Made by a program: the position numbers and the translations under genes
In this document: positions 25,422 to 34,540 of the stretch, one piece after another
Position numbering within the stretch: the stretch's first letter is position 1
Layout of the letters: each line of letters begins with the position of its first letter
Origin: Rhodoplanes elegans
GTDB lineage: Bacteria; Pseudomonadota; Alphaproteobacteria; Rhizobiales; Xanthobacteraceae
Direction: 5' to 3'
DNA: 50,352 nucleotides
NCBI RefSeq assembly: GCF_016653355.1
Contig: NZ_NHSK01000114.1
Span: forward strand, 1 to 50,352
Notes under the pieces: generated by a model
What the model was told of the DNA's origin: nothing
Database searches by the model: none
The model's input: the letters and a program-made list of their open reading frames with translations, nothing else

Positions 25422-28223
25422 ATGTCGAAGACGACCCGCAGGGATCTGCTGAGATTGGGCGGTGCCGCGTATCTGGGCACGCTGTTCAGCGGCCCGTTCG
25501 CGTTGAAGGCTCTGGCCCAGGCACCGGCGGCATCGCCGCAGATGCAGCACGACTACGCCGGCTGGGAGCAGCTCTACCGTGACAAGTGGAGCTGGGACAC
25601 CAAGACGCGCGGCGCGCATCTGATCAACTGCACGGGCGCCTGCCCGCACTGGGTCTACACCAAGAACGGCATCGTGGTCCGCGAGGAGGCCTCGAAGGAC
25701 ATGCCGTCGCTCGCGGGCGTCCCCGAGTACAATCCGCGCGGCTGCAACAAGGGCGCCTGCGGAACCGACTATCTCTACGGGCCGCACCGGGTGAAGTATC
25801 CGTTGATCCGCACCGGGGCGCGCGGCGAGGGCAAGTGGCGCCGCGCGAGCTGGGACGAGGCGCTCGGCATCATCGCCGACAAGATGCTCGACACGATCCG
25901 GGACCATGCGGTCGACTGCATCAGCGTCTATACGCCGGTGCCGGCGGTCGCGCCGGTGTCGTTCTCGGCCGGGCATCGCTTCGCCCATCTGATCGGCGCC
26001 CACACCCACACCTTCTTCGACTGGTACGGCGACCATCCGACCGGCCAGACGCAGACCTGCGGCGTTCAGGGCGACACCGCCGAGACGGCGGACTGGTTCA
26101 ACGCCAAGCTGATCCTGCTGTGGGGGTCGAGCCCGGCCGTCACCCGCATTCCCGACGCGCACTTCATCAACGAGGCGGCGCTCAACGGCAGCCGGGTCGT
26201 CAGCATCGCCCCGGACTACAACGCGACGACCATCAAGGCCGACACCTGGATTCACCCCAAGCCCGGCACCGACACGGCGCTGGCGCTCGGCATGGCGCAC
26301 GTCCTGATGCGCGACAAGCTGGTCGACGTCGCCAATGTCAAGGAGCAGACCGATCTTCCCTATCTGATCCGCACCGACACCAAGAAGTTCCTGCGCGAGG
26401 CCGACGTCGTGCAGGGCGGCTCGGCCGCGAAGTTCTACGTGTGGGACACCAAGACCAAGAAGCCCGTGCTCGCCAAGGGATGCTGGGGCGAGGAGCCGCC
26501 CGGTGGCCGGCCAGCCGTGCAGCCCGCCTATCTCGGGCGCAACACGCTCACCTTCCCGGACGGCACCATCGCGCTCGGCGATCTCGACCCGGCCCTCGAG
26601 GGCAGCTTCAAGGTCACCCTCAAGGACGGCAAGTCTGTCGACGTGAAGCCGGCCTACGCGCTCTACGCCGAGCGCATCATGCGCGACTACACGCCCAAGA
26701 AGGTGTCGGAGATCACCGGCGTCGCCGAGAAGGCGATCGTCGATCTCGCCAAGTCCTACGGGACCGTCAAGCCGGCGATGATCATCAGCGGCGGCGGCAC
26801 CAATCACTGGTACTGGAGCGACATCGAGATCCGGGCCTTCCATCTGCTCTCGTCGCTCACCGGCAACGAAGGCAAGAACGGCGGCGGCGTCAACCACTAC
26901 ATCGGCCAGTGGAAGCCGGTCGCGGTGCCGGGCGTGCTGGCGCTGTCGTTCCCGCAGGGCGCGGCGCGGCATCGCTTCACCCAGACGACGATCTGGACCT
27001 ACGTGCACGCCGACGCCTACGACGCCATGGAGACGGTGGGGATCGACACGCGCAAGTACCTGCGTGCCAGCCTCGACCAGAAGATGATGCCGATCTATCC
27101 GCGCGAGGGCCGCGATCCCAAGGTGTTCATCGTCTATCGCGGCAACTTCCTGAACCAGGCGAAGGGCCAGAAATACGTCCTGCAGAACCTGTGGCCGAAG
27201 CTCGACCTGATCGTCAATCTCAACCTGCGCATGGACTCGATGGCGCTCTACTCCGACATCGTGCTGCCGGCCGCGCATTGGTACGAGAAGCTCGACCTGC
27301 AGATGACGGAGGAGCACACCTTCGTCCACATGACGGAGCCGGCGATCCCGCCGATGCACGAATCGAAGCACGACTGGGACGTGTTCACGCTGCTCGCAAA
27401 GAAGATGCAGGACCGCGCGGTGGCGCGCGGGATGTCGCGGGTCTTCGACGAGCAGTTCAACGTCTCGCGCGACTTCTCCACCCTGTACGCGCAGCAGACC
27501 GACAACGGCAAGCTGGAGAGCGCCGCCCAGGCGGCCCAGTTCATCCTCGACAACGCGCCGGCCACCAAGGGGATCACGCTCGACATGATCCGCGAGCGGC
27601 CGCAGCGCTTCAAGGCGAACTGGACCTCGCCCATCAAGGATGGCGTGCCCTACACGCCGTTCCAGTTCTACACGGACAGCAAGAAGCCGTGGCCGACCCT
27701 CACGGGACGGCAGCAATTCTACATCGATCACGACTGGTTCATCGAGATGGGCGTCGAGCTGCCGGTCTACAAGGCGCCGGTCGACGCCGACGCGTTCCCG
27801 CTGCGATTCAACACGCCGCACAGCCGCCACGCCATCCACTCGACCTTCAAGGACAACGTGCTGATGCTGCGGCTCCAGCGCGGCGGTCCGGTGCTGGAGA
27901 TGCCGCCCGGCGAAGCGAAGACCCGGGGGCTGCGCGACAACGACTGGGCCGAGGTGTGGAACGACCACGGCCGGATGATCTGCCGGGTGAAGATCCACAA
28001 CCGCGAGCCCGAGGGGCGGGTCACCATGTGCCACACCCCCGAGCTCTACATGGATCTGATCGAGGGCTCGACCCAGAGCGTCTGCCCGATCCGCATCAAC
28101 CCGACGAGCCTGGTCGGCAACTACGGCCATCTGCTGTTCCGGCCCAACTACTACGGGCCGGGCGGAACCCAGCGCGACGCCCGCGTCCAGGTGCGCCGCT
28201 ACACGGGTCTCATCCCGAGCTGA
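25422..28223 (+). CDS. pcrA: (per)chlorate reductase catalytic subunit, type II Mo-bisPGD enzyme
   Basis: A 933-residue DMSO-reductase-family protein with a Tat signal (TTRRDLLRLGG; cleavage near ALAQA, residue 34). The FS0 cluster ligands are His66, Cys70, Cys74 and Cys108 (HLINCTGAC and PRGC). Mo would be bound by Asp204 in FFDWYGDHPTG, aligned with NarG Asp222; this is the type II feature shared by Nar, Pcr, Clr, Ser and Ddh. The gate positions known from Azospira PcrA (Phe164, Tyr165, Trp461) correspond to Phe198, Phe199 and Trp497 (GQWKP) here. Adjacent chlorite dismutase, c554-like cytochrome and TorD-like chaperone give the Pcr arrangement. A chlorate-only or nitrate enzyme is the main alternative. 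Confidence 0.85.
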   Translation: MSKTTRRDLLRLGGAAYLGTLFSGPFALKALAQAPAASPQMQHDYAGWEQLYRDKWSWDTKTRGAHLINCTGACPHWVYTKNGIVVREEASKDMPSLAGVPEYNPRGCNKGACGTDYLYGPHRVKYPLIRTGARGEGKWRRASWDEALGIIADKMLDTIRDHAVDCISVYTPVPAVAPVSFSAGHRFAHLIGAHTHTFFDWYGDHPTGQTQTCGVQGDTAETADWFNAKLILLWGSSPAVTRIPDAHFINEAALNGSRVVSIAPDYNATTIKADTWIHPKPGTDTALALGMAHVLMRDKLVDVANVKEQTDLPYLIRTDTKKFLREADVVQGGSAAKFYVWDTKTKKPVLAKGCWGEEPPGGRPAVQPAYLGRNTLTFPDGTIALGDLDPALEGSFKVTLKDGKSVDVKPAYALYAERIMRDYTPKKVSEITGVAEKAIVDLAKSYGTVKPAMIISGGGTNHWYWSDIEIRAFHLLSSLTGNEGKNGGGVNHYIGQWKPVAVPGVLALSFPQGAARHRFTQTTIWTYVHADAYDAMETVGIDTRKYLRASLDQKMMPIYPREGRDPKVFIVYRGNFLNQAKGQKYVLQNLWPKLDLIVNLNLRMDSMALYSDIVLPAAHWYEKLDLQMTEEHTFVHMTEPAIPPMHESKHDWDVFTLLAKKMQDRAVARGMSRVFDEQFNVSRDFSTLYAQQTDNGKLESAAQAAQFILDNAPATKGITLDMIRERPQRFKANWTSPIKDGVPYTPFQFYTDSKKPWPTLTGRQQFYIDHDWFIEMGVELPVYKAPVDADAFPLRFNTPHSRHAIHSTFKDNVLMLRLQRGGPVLEMPPGEAKTRGLRDNDWAEVWNDHGRMICRVKIHNREPEGRVTMCHTPELYMDLIEGSTQSVCPIRINPTSLVGNYGHLLFRPNYYGPGGTQRDARVQVRRYTGLIPS

Positions 28224-28296
28224 GCGGTACGACGCCACGGGACGGCCGCCCTCGGCGGCGCGCCGTCCCCGAACCAGGGTTTCGAGGACGACGATC

Positions 28297-29319
28297 ATGG
28301 CCAAGCAGATCACCAAACCGCAGAAGCAACTCTCCTTCGTGGTCGATCTCAACAAGTGCATCGGGTGCCAGACCTGCACGGTCGCCTGCAAGAAGCTGTG
28401 GACCAACCAGCGGGGCGAAGACCCGATCTACTGGCGCAATGTCGAGACGCGCCCGGGCAAGGGCTATCCGCGCAACTGGGAGAACGAGGGCGGCGGCTTC
28501 AACGCCGCCGGCGAGGTCCAGCGCGGCCGCATGCCGACCGCCGGCGACTACGGCGTGCCGTTCGAGTTCGACTACGAGGCGCGACTGTTCGAGGGCGTGC
28601 CCGGCCGGGTGCGTCCGCGCCCCGCCGCGACCACGGCGGGCTTCGCGTCGTGGGCGCCGAACTTCGACGAGGACCAGGGCGAAGGCACCTATCCCAACAA
28701 CTACTATTTCTACCTGCCGCGCCACTGCAACCACTGCAGCAAGCCCGCCTGCCTGGAAGCGTGCCCGAACGACGCGATCTACAAGCGCGCCGCCGACGGC
28801 ATCGTCCTGGTCGACCAGACCAAGTGCAAGGCGGCGCGCAACTGCGTGCAGGCCTGCCCCTACGACAAGACCTACTTCAACACGGCGATCCAAAAGGCAA
28901 GCAAGTGCATCGGCTGCTACCCGCGCATCGAGAAGGGCGTCGCCACGGCGTGTGTCGCCCAGTGCGTCGGCCGCGCCATGCATGTCGGCTTCATGGAGGA
29001 CACGGCGAGCTCGGTCCACAAGCTCGCCAAGGTGTGGAAGGTCGCGTTGCCGCTCTACGCGGCACGCGGCACCGAGCCCAACATGTTCTACATCCCGCCG
29101 GTCCTCGGCCCGACGATGGAGGATGCGCAGGGCAATCTCCGCACCGACAAGAAGATCCCGATCGAGTATCTGGTCAAGCTGTTCGGAAACGACGTGCCGC
29201 GGGTGATGAAGGTGCTCGAGGAGGAGCGCGGAAAGCGTCTCATGAGCGAGCCCTCCGAGCTGATGGACATCATGATCGGTCGGCGCAGCGCCGACATGAT
29301 GTTGAACCCGCTGACGTGA
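28297..29319 (+). CDS. pcrB: (per)chlorate reductase ferredoxin subunit
   Basis: A 340-residue protein with four cysteine clusters for Fe-S centres: CIGCQTCTVACKKLW near the N-terminus, CNHCSKPACLEACPNDAIY, CKAARNCVQACPYDK and CIGCYPRIEKGVATACVAQC. This matches beta subunits of type II enzymes (NarH, SerB, DdhB, ClrB, PcrB), including the GEDPIYWRNVETRPGKGYP segment. There is no signal peptide, so it would be exported by the Tat pathway together with the alpha subunit. It passes electrons from the tetrahaem cytochrome to the Mo subunit. It follows pcrA after 73 bp. Confidence 0.9.
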   Translation: MAKQITKPQKQLSFVVDLNKCIGCQTCTVACKKLWTNQRGEDPIYWRNVETRPGKGYPRNWENEGGGFNAAGEVQRGRMPTAGDYGVPFEFDYEARLFEGVPGRVRPRPAATTAGFASWAPNFDEDQGEGTYPNNYYFYLPRHCNHCSKPACLEACPNDAIYKRAADGIVLVDQTKCKAARNCVQACPYDKTYFNTAIQKASKCIGCYPRIEKGVATACVAQCVGRAMHVGFMEDTASSVHKLAKVWKVALPLYAARGTEPNMFYIPPVLGPTMEDAQGNLRTDKKIPIEYLVKLFGNDVPRVMKVLEEERGKRLMSEPSELMDIMIGRRSADMMLNPLT

Positions 29320-29369
29320 TCACGAACCCGGACGAGCCGGATCAGGGCGAAGGCTCCGGAGGAGGAAGA

Positions 29370-30074
29370 ATGAAGAGTATCCTGCCGATCGGTGTCGCGC
29401 TCGCGATCCTGCTCGTTCCGGGCCTCGCGCCCGGCCAGGAGTTCGAAGGCGTGAGCGTCTGCCGCAAATGCCACATCGACCAGGCCGAGAGCTGGGCCCA
29501 GACCTCGCACGCCAAGGCGTTCGAGTCGCTCAAGCCCAAGGTCAAGGCGGCCGTCAAGCAGAAGGGCAAGCTCGATCCGGACAAGGACTACACGACCGAC
29601 GCGGCCTGCGTCGGTTGCCACACCACGGGCTTCGGCAAGCCGGGCGGCTTCGCGGCGACGACGCCCGTGTCCGAGCACAAGAACCTCGCCGTCGTCGGCT
29701 GCGAGTCCTGCCACGGGGCCGGCAGCACGTTCCGGGTCGAGCACGGTAACGCGGAAGAGCGGTGGAAGACGGGCAAGGGCGAGACCGCCCGCGACGTCCT
29801 GGTGAAGCTCGGCCAGAACTTCGACTACAAGGCCGCCTGCGCGACCTGCCACCTCAACTACGAAGGCTCGGGCTTCGCCGGCGCGCATCCGCCCTTCAAG
29901 GTCTTCACGCCGGCCCTCGATCCCAAATACGCCTTCGACTACGACAAGGAGGTCCTCCGCTCGGGGGCCGGAACCGGCGTGCACGAGCATTTCAAGCTGA
30001 AGAACGTGTTCATGGGCGAGCCGGTGCCCGCCATCCGGAGCCAGCTCCAGGCCGACGCCAAGGACCCCGACTGA
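29370..30074 (+). CDS. pcrC: tetrahaem c554-family cytochrome (PcrC-like)
   Basis: A 234-residue periplasmic cytochrome with a signal peptide (IGVALAILLVPGLAPG). Four CxxCH haem sites are at residues 31-35 (CRKCH), 80-84 (CVGCH), 111-115 (CESCH) and 157-161 (CATCH). The spacing and the QAESWAQTSHAKAFESLKP segment fit the cytochrome c554 family, to which PcrC of perchlorate reducers belongs. It probably carries electrons from the NapC-type protein encoded downstream to PcrB. A strong AGGAGG-like site precedes the start. Confidence 0.87.
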   Translation: MKSILPIGVALAILLVPGLAPGQEFEGVSVCRKCHIDQAESWAQTSHAKAFESLKPKVKAAVKQKGKLDPDKDYTTDAACVGCHTTGFGKPGGFAATTPVSEHKNLAVVGCESCHGAGSTFRVEHGNAEERWKTGKGETARDVLVKLGQNFDYKAACATCHLNYEGSGFAGAHPPFKVFTPALDPKYAFDYDKEVLRSGAGTGVHEHFKLKNVFMGEPVPAIRSQLQADAKDPD

Positions 30075-30093
30075 GCGACGAGGATCATTCGCC

Positions 30094-30750
30094 ATGACGG
30101 AAACGTCGCGGTCCGCCATCGTGCGGAGCAGCATCTACGGAGCGCTGGCGCGCGGCTTCGCCTATCCCGGCGCCGAGCTGCTCGACGACATCGAGGCCGG
30201 CGACTTCGGCTTCGATCTGATCGATCTCGTCACCGATGTTCATCCCGATCTGATCGGGGTGCTGGCGAGCGTGCGTCCCGACCTCGAGACGCGGCCCGCC
30301 GATCTGGTGGCGCTGGAGGGCGATTATCTGGCGACGTTCGAGGCCGGGCCGCGCAAGCCGCCGCTCTCCCTTTACGAAGGCAGCTACGTGACCGATCGCC
30401 CGCGCGCGGACCTGCTCTTGGAGATCGACGCCTTCTATCGGCATTTCGGGCTCGTGCCCGGTGAGGCTCCGCGCGACTTCGTCGACAACGTGACGGCGGA
30501 GCTCGAGTTCCTCCAGTTCCTGGTCGCCAAGGAGGCGCAGGCGGTCGAGCAGGCGCTCAACGCCGGTTCGTACCGGCGGGCGCAACACGATTTCCTCGAT
30601 CGGCATCTCGTGCCGTTCCTGATCGCCATGGACGAGACGCCAGGCGAGCGCACCGCGCCTTTCTATCGCGGGCTGGTCCGCTGCGCCCGCTGCTTCGCCG
30701 AGGCGGAGTCGGTCGCGGTGGCCCGACGGCTCGCGGCGTCGGCCGCCTGA
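30094..30750 (+). CDS. pcrD: TorD-family chaperone for the reductase (PcrD-like)
   Basis: A 218-residue cytoplasmic helical protein starting MTETSRSAIVRSSIYGALARGFAYPG. It has the TorD/NarJ/DmsD pattern: ALEGDYLATFEAGPRKPPLSLYEGSYV, then ELEFLQFLVAKEAQA and FLDRHLVPFLIAMDET. Such proteins hold the Tat-exported Mo subunit until the cofactor is inserted. It is encoded 19 bp after the cytochrome gene and matches pcrD/serD/ddhD in position and size. Confidence 0.88.
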   Translation: MTETSRSAIVRSSIYGALARGFAYPGAELLDDIEAGDFGFDLIDLVTDVHPDLIGVLASVRPDLETRPADLVALEGDYLATFEAGPRKPPLSLYEGSYVTDRPRADLLLEIDAFYRHFGLVPGEAPRDFVDNVTAELEFLQFLVAKEAQAVEQALNAGSYRRAQHDFLDRHLVPFLIAMDETPGERTAPFYRGLVRCARCFAEAESVAVARRLAASAA

Positions 30751-30778
30751 CGGCCCGCACGATCCCCATGGAGTGAAC

Positions 30779-32578
30779 ATGTCGGAACCCCGGATCACCG
30801 TGCCGGCGCGCTCGTCCGCCAGCGGCGGGAAGAAGGATCGGCTCGGCTCGCCGGCCCGATGGGCGCTCGCGGGCCTCGTGGTCGCCGGGTTCTTCGGCGG
30901 CGTGCTGTTCTGGGGCGCCTTCCACACCGCCGTGGAAGCGACCAACACGCTGGAGTTCTGCACCGGCTGTCACGTCATGCGGGACTTCGTCTACAAGGAG
31001 TACGCGACGACCATCCACTACCAGAACCGCACCGGCGTGAAGGCGACCTGCTCGGACTGTCACGTGCCGAAGGAGTGGTTCCCGAAGATGATGCGCAAGG
31101 TGCAGGCCACCAACGAGCTGTGGCACTGGATGCTCGGCACCATTGACACGAAGGAGAAGTTCGAGGCCAAGCGGCTGGAGCTCGCCACCCATGTCTGGGA
31201 CCGGATGAAGCAGACGGACTCGCTCGAATGCCGCAACTGCCACACGCTGCAGTCGATGAACCCGGAATTCCAGAAGCCGCGCGCCAGGAAGGTCCATCTG
31301 GATGCCTTCGGGTCGGGCCAGACCTGCATCGACTGCCACAAGGGCATCGCCCACCACAGCCCGCGCGAGCGCCTGACCACCGCGCAAATCGAGGCGCTCG
31401 AAAAGCCGAATCCGGCCTTCATCCGCCCGATTCCGCAGACCTTCGTCGACGGGTTGGCGCGGGTCACGGCCCGCGAGGAGGCGGAAGCCAAGGCGCGCGA
31501 CGAGGCGGCGAGGGCCGCCGAGCAGGCGCTGCGCACGCGCATCGAGGCGGAGCTGTCCCGCAAGGCGGCGGGAGACGCCGACGGCGCGGCGGCGGTCGAC
31601 ACGTTCGGGGTCGACTGGGCCGCGGTGCCGGCCAAGACCGTGACGCTGTTCTATCCCGGCGTCAGCTCGTTCGAGTGGATCCAGGTGGCGCGCGATCACA
31701 CCGGCGCCCGCGGCTTCCTGCGCACCGGCGAGCGGTGCAGCGAGTGCCACGGCAAGGAGGTCAAGGAGATCGGCAGCAAGCTCGTGTCCGGCGCCAAGAA
31801 CGAGCCGACGCCGATCCCCGGCAAGCGGCCGTGGATCGACCTCTCGGTCCAGGCGGCCCAGGACGGCACCGATCTGTTTCTCCGCTTCGAGTGGAGCGAC
31901 ACGCCGCACGCGCCCGCGCCGTTCGCCGAGGGAGGCAAGATGGACCCGCAGCACGCCAGCAAGCTGTCGATGATGATCGTCGGGCCCGCCGTCGCGCGTG
32001 GCGAGCAGGGCGGTTGCTGGGTCACGTGCCATCACGACGTGCGCTCGATGCCGGACGCCGCCCGGGTCGATCCCGCGGGTGCGCCAGGACTCGTCGCGGA
32101 TGCGCGCGACGCGGCGATCGCCCAGGGCCTCACCAAGTATCTGGCCGAATCGCGCGAGCGGATCGATCTGCAGGGCAAGGACGGCCCGCGCGGCGGCGGC
32201 GTCGCGGTGAAGCCGGCGTCCGACCTCGCGGCACTGCGCGCCGCCGGAACCCGGATGGAGCTCTTGCGCGTGCGTCCCGGGCGTCCGGTCGAGTCAGGCA
32301 GTGTCCTGGCGCAGCGCCTGATGGACGGCGGCGTCCCGGTCGGCGGCAGCATCGCCCAGCTCGGCGACCGCTGGGTCGCGACGCTGCGGCGACCGTTGAA
32401 ACCGGCGGACAACGGCGACATCGAGATCGTCCCGGGCGCCGTCTACACGGTCGGCTTCGCCGTGCACGACGACTTCGCCGACGCCCGCTTCCATCACGTG
32501 TCGCTGGAGCTGCGGCTGGCCCTCGACGGGGCGACCTCGGAGCTGCCGATCACCTCGATCGCCCCGCCGCGGCGATGA
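30779..32578 (+). CDS. NapC/NirT-type tetrahaem quinol dehydrogenase fused to an ethylbenzene-dehydrogenase-gamma-like domain
   Basis: A 599-residue membrane-anchored protein. One TM helix (about 28-48) is followed by a NapC/NirT domain with haem sites CTGCH (61-65), CSDCH (91-95), CRNCH (151-155) and CIDCH (183-187). An Ala/Glu-rich helical linker (about 215-265) leads to a C-terminal beta-rich domain. This contains CSECH (320-324) and a CWVTCH motif (413-418, C-x3-CH), then GAVYTVGFAVHDDFADARFHHVSLELRL, which resembles the haem-binding EB_dh domain of ethylbenzene and DMS dehydrogenase gamma subunits. It would oxidise quinol in the inner membrane and feed electrons to the reductase, in the place of PcrQ. 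ATG 30779 was chosen (GGAG 5 nt upstream); GTG 30773 is also in frame. Confidence 0.8.
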   Translation: MSEPRITVPARSSASGGKKDRLGSPARWALAGLVVAGFFGGVLFWGAFHTAVEATNTLEFCTGCHVMRDFVYKEYATTIHYQNRTGVKATCSDCHVPKEWFPKMMRKVQATNELWHWMLGTIDTKEKFEAKRLELATHVWDRMKQTDSLECRNCHTLQSMNPEFQKPRARKVHLDAFGSGQTCIDCHKGIAHHSPRERLTTAQIEALEKPNPAFIRPIPQTFVDGLARVTAREEAEAKARDEAARAAEQALRTRIEAELSRKAAGDADGAAAVDTFGVDWAAVPAKTVTLFYPGVSSFEWIQVARDHTGARGFLRTGERCSECHGKEVKEIGSKLVSGAKNEPTPIPGKRPWIDLSVQAAQDGTDLFLRFEWSDTPHAPAPFAEGGKMDPQHASKLSMMIVGPAVARGEQGGCWVTCHHDVRSMPDAARVDPAGAPGLVADARDAAIAQGLTKYLAESRERIDLQGKDGPRGGGVAVKPASDLAALRAAGTRMELLRVRPGRPVESGSVLAQRLMDGGVPVGGSIAQLGDRWVATLRRPLKPADNGDIEIVPGAVYTVGFAVHDDFADARFHHVSLELRLALDGATSELPITSIAPPRR

Positions 32579-32606
32579 TGCGGTTCGGGCGCCGGGCTGA
32601 GCAGCG

Positions 32607-33164
32607 CTACCGAGGACGAGGAACGCGGAGCACGACGTCCAGCGGCGCCGCGGGGCGGTCGTGGTCGGCCCAGGGGCGATACGATGCGGGTCGTCGATAC
32701 AAGGCGAGAATGCCGATGACGACGAACACGGCGCCGAGCCCCACCTCGATCGCAAGGATCCAGCCCTCCGTGTCCTCTCCGGTCCACTCTGCGAGAGGCG
32801 TAATTTTCCGGAAAGCCTGCACGACCGCCGCCGCGGTGTTGAACCAGAGCGCAACCAGCGCGGCACCGACATAGGCCGGGCGCCAGGCCCCTTTGAGCTT
32901 CGCGCCGTAGAGCGCGATGCCCGCCAGGGTCAGCAGAGCGACCGACGCCACGCCGACCACATGCCGAATGCCGACCGCGTTCGCCGGATACAGGAACCCG
33001 GTGAGGCTGGTGAAGAGCGTGGCGGTCAGGAAAACGAATGTCGGGACGGCTACGCGAAGGCCCGCCGCCATTCCGATCATCGCAACGATCCCGGACAGAA
33101 CCCCGGTCAGGCTGATGACCACATGAAGAGACGTAAACGTATCGATCGGCAGGCCGGCGATCAT
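32607..33164 (-). CDS. five-TM membrane protein, unknown
   Basis: A 185-residue integral membrane protein with about five hydrophobic segments (for example SLHVVISLTGVLSGIVAMIG, PTFVFLTATLFTSLTGFLYP, RHVVGVASVALLTLAGIALYG, ILAIEVGLGAVFVVIGILAL). The C-terminus is polar and basic (LDVVLRVPRPR). It converges on the reductase operon with a 28-bp gap. It resembles small uncharacterised alphaproteobacterial membrane proteins, and no family name is offered. Confidence 0.7.
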   Translation of the reverse strand: MIAGLPIDTFTSLHVVISLTGVLSGIVAMIGMAAGLRVAVPTFVFLTATLFTSLTGFLYPANAVGIRHVVGVASVALLTLAGIALYGAKLKGAWRPAYVGAALVALWFNTAAAVVQAFRKITPLAEWTGEDTEGWILAIEVGLGAVFVVIGILALYRRPASYRPWADHDRPAAPLDVVLRVPRPR

Positions 33165-33349
33165 GTTTCTTCTCCCGGTCGGCTCGCGCGGAACGCGTCG
33201 CGAGGCAACTGGGTCGGCGTCGAGTGGTCAATACTATAAAATACGGAGATCATCACGAGACATGGTCGCATGACGGTCGGGCGCACCGTCGGGGAGGGGC
33301 CGAGGACACCGTCCTCGGCGCTCGCAAGACCGCCGCAGCCAACGTCGAC

Positions 33350-33475
33350 AAGGTCGAGCCCACGCCGGCTTGGCCCCTTCACGATCTTCGCCGCACAGCG
33401 GCGACCGCGATGGCGGACCGGCTCGGTGTGCTGCCGCAATGTGCAGAAGCCGTGCCGGATCACGTCAGCGGCCAT
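33350..33475 (+). pseudogene. tyrosine recombinase (phage-type integrase) C-terminal remnant
   Basis: One frame here reads PTPAWPLHDLRRTAATAMAD followed by LGVLPQCAEAVPDHVSGHRAG. This is the catalytic His-x-Leu-Arg-Arg box and the following conserved helix of P4-type tyrosine recombinases. No N-terminal domain precedes it, and the frame continues without the expected active-site tyrosine region, so it is a fragment. It lies between the chlorate module and the TauE/arsenic genes, inside a 530-bp stretch (33165-33694) with no intact gene. It supports past mobility of this segment. Confidence 0.7.
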
Positions 33476-33694
33476 CGGGCGGGCCGTCGTAACGATACGC
33501 TCAGACGGTCAGAAACCGGTGCCAGTGCCGGCGATTTGCGCTTTACAGAATTTCACGCTTCGTTCCATTTTGCGCAGGAATTCCGTCCGTGGGACGAATG
33601 CCGTCTTGGTTTCGTGCCGTTTCGTATGATCTGAAACGCTCCAAGACTCGAGGGGCTCGAGTGACACGGCGCGAGACCGATCCGGAGCCTCCCA

Positions 33695-34540
33695 ATGGCG
33701 GTGCATCCTGCGCCCGAACTCGTTCAGCCCGGCGTGGACACCGCCTTCTGTCGCGCCGACCGTCCGCGTCCGATCCCCGCCTTTGCCGGCGGCGCACTGA
33801 TCGGCCTACTCGGCGGTCTGATCGGTCTCGGCGGCGCCGAGTTCCGGCTGCCGCTCCTCATCGGCCCGTTCCGGTTTCGCGCGCTCGAAGCCGTGATCCT
33901 CAACAAGGCGATGAGCCTCGTCGTGGTCGCCACCGCCCTGCCGTTCCGGGCCGGGACGGTGCCGTTCGCGACCGTCGCGGCGCACTGGCCGACGATCGCC
34001 AACCTGCTGGCCGGCAGCCTGCTCGGCGCGTGGCTGGGCGCTGGATGGGCGACGAAGCTCGGATCCCGCGGCCTCTACCGCGTCCTCGCCGTCCTTCTGA
34101 TGTTGATCGCCATGGTGCTCGTCCTCGGGCACGGCACCACGGCCGCCGAGCCCTTGTTCACCGGAGCCTGGCAGATCGTCGCCGGGATCGCCGCGGGGTT
34201 CGCGATCGGCGTCGTCGCCTCGCTGATGGGGGTCGCGGGCGGCGAGCTTCTGATTCCGACGCTGGTCCTGCTGTTCGGGGCCGACATCAGGCTCGCCGGC
34301 AGCCTGTCGCTGGCCGTCAGCCTGCCGACCATGATCGTCGGCTTCACCCGCTACAGCCGCGACAGCGCCTTCGCGGTCGTCGCCCGGAACAGGAGCTTCG
34401 TGCTGGTCATGGCGATCGGGTCGATCGTCGGCACCTTCGTCGGCGGCCGGCTGCTCGGGATCGTGCCGGACCATGTCCTGCTGCCGATCCTGGCGCTGAT
34501 CCTCGTCGTCTCGTCTGTGAAGGTCTGGCGGCATGGGTGA
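33695..34540 (+). CDS. TauE/SafE family permease
   Basis: A 281-residue inner-membrane protein with about eight hydrophobic segments in two halves. GGALIGLLGGLIGLGGAEFRLPLLIG in the first half and IGVVASLMGVAGGELLIPTLVLLFG in the second are the paired family motifs. Members export or import sulphite, sulphonates or related organic anions. The gene starts a plus-strand run that continues into arsR (95-bp gap), but it need not be part of the arsenic operon. Substrate unknown. Confidence 0.87.
   Translation: MAVHPAPELVQPGVDTAFCRADRPRPIPAFAGGALIGLLGGLIGLGGAEFRLPLLIGPFRFRALEAVILNKAMSLVVVATALPFRAGTVPFATVAAHWPTIANLLAGSLLGAWLGAGWATKLGSRGLYRVLAVLLMLIAMVLVLGHGTTAAEPLFTGAWQIVAGIAAGFAIGVVASLMGVAGGELLIPTLVLLFGADIRLAGSLSLAVSLPTMIVGFTRYSRDSAFAVVARNRSFVLVMAIGSIVGTFVGGRLLGIVPDHVLLPILALILVVSSVKVWRHG

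Noticed and set aside
25422-28223. Calling the first Mo enzyme a nitrate reductase (NarG)
   Set aside because: It has a Tat signal and no NarI gene. It has a Trp where NarG has Glu in the GQ(E)K motif, and chlorite dismutase adjoins it. Nitrate activity cannot be excluded.
25395-28406. A 1003-residue minus-strand open frame opposite the reductase alpha subunit
   Set aside because: It is rich in Arg, His, Asp and Val in patterns produced by reading a high-GC gene backwards. The plus-strand frame has cofactor motifs, a Tat signal and a ribosome-binding site.
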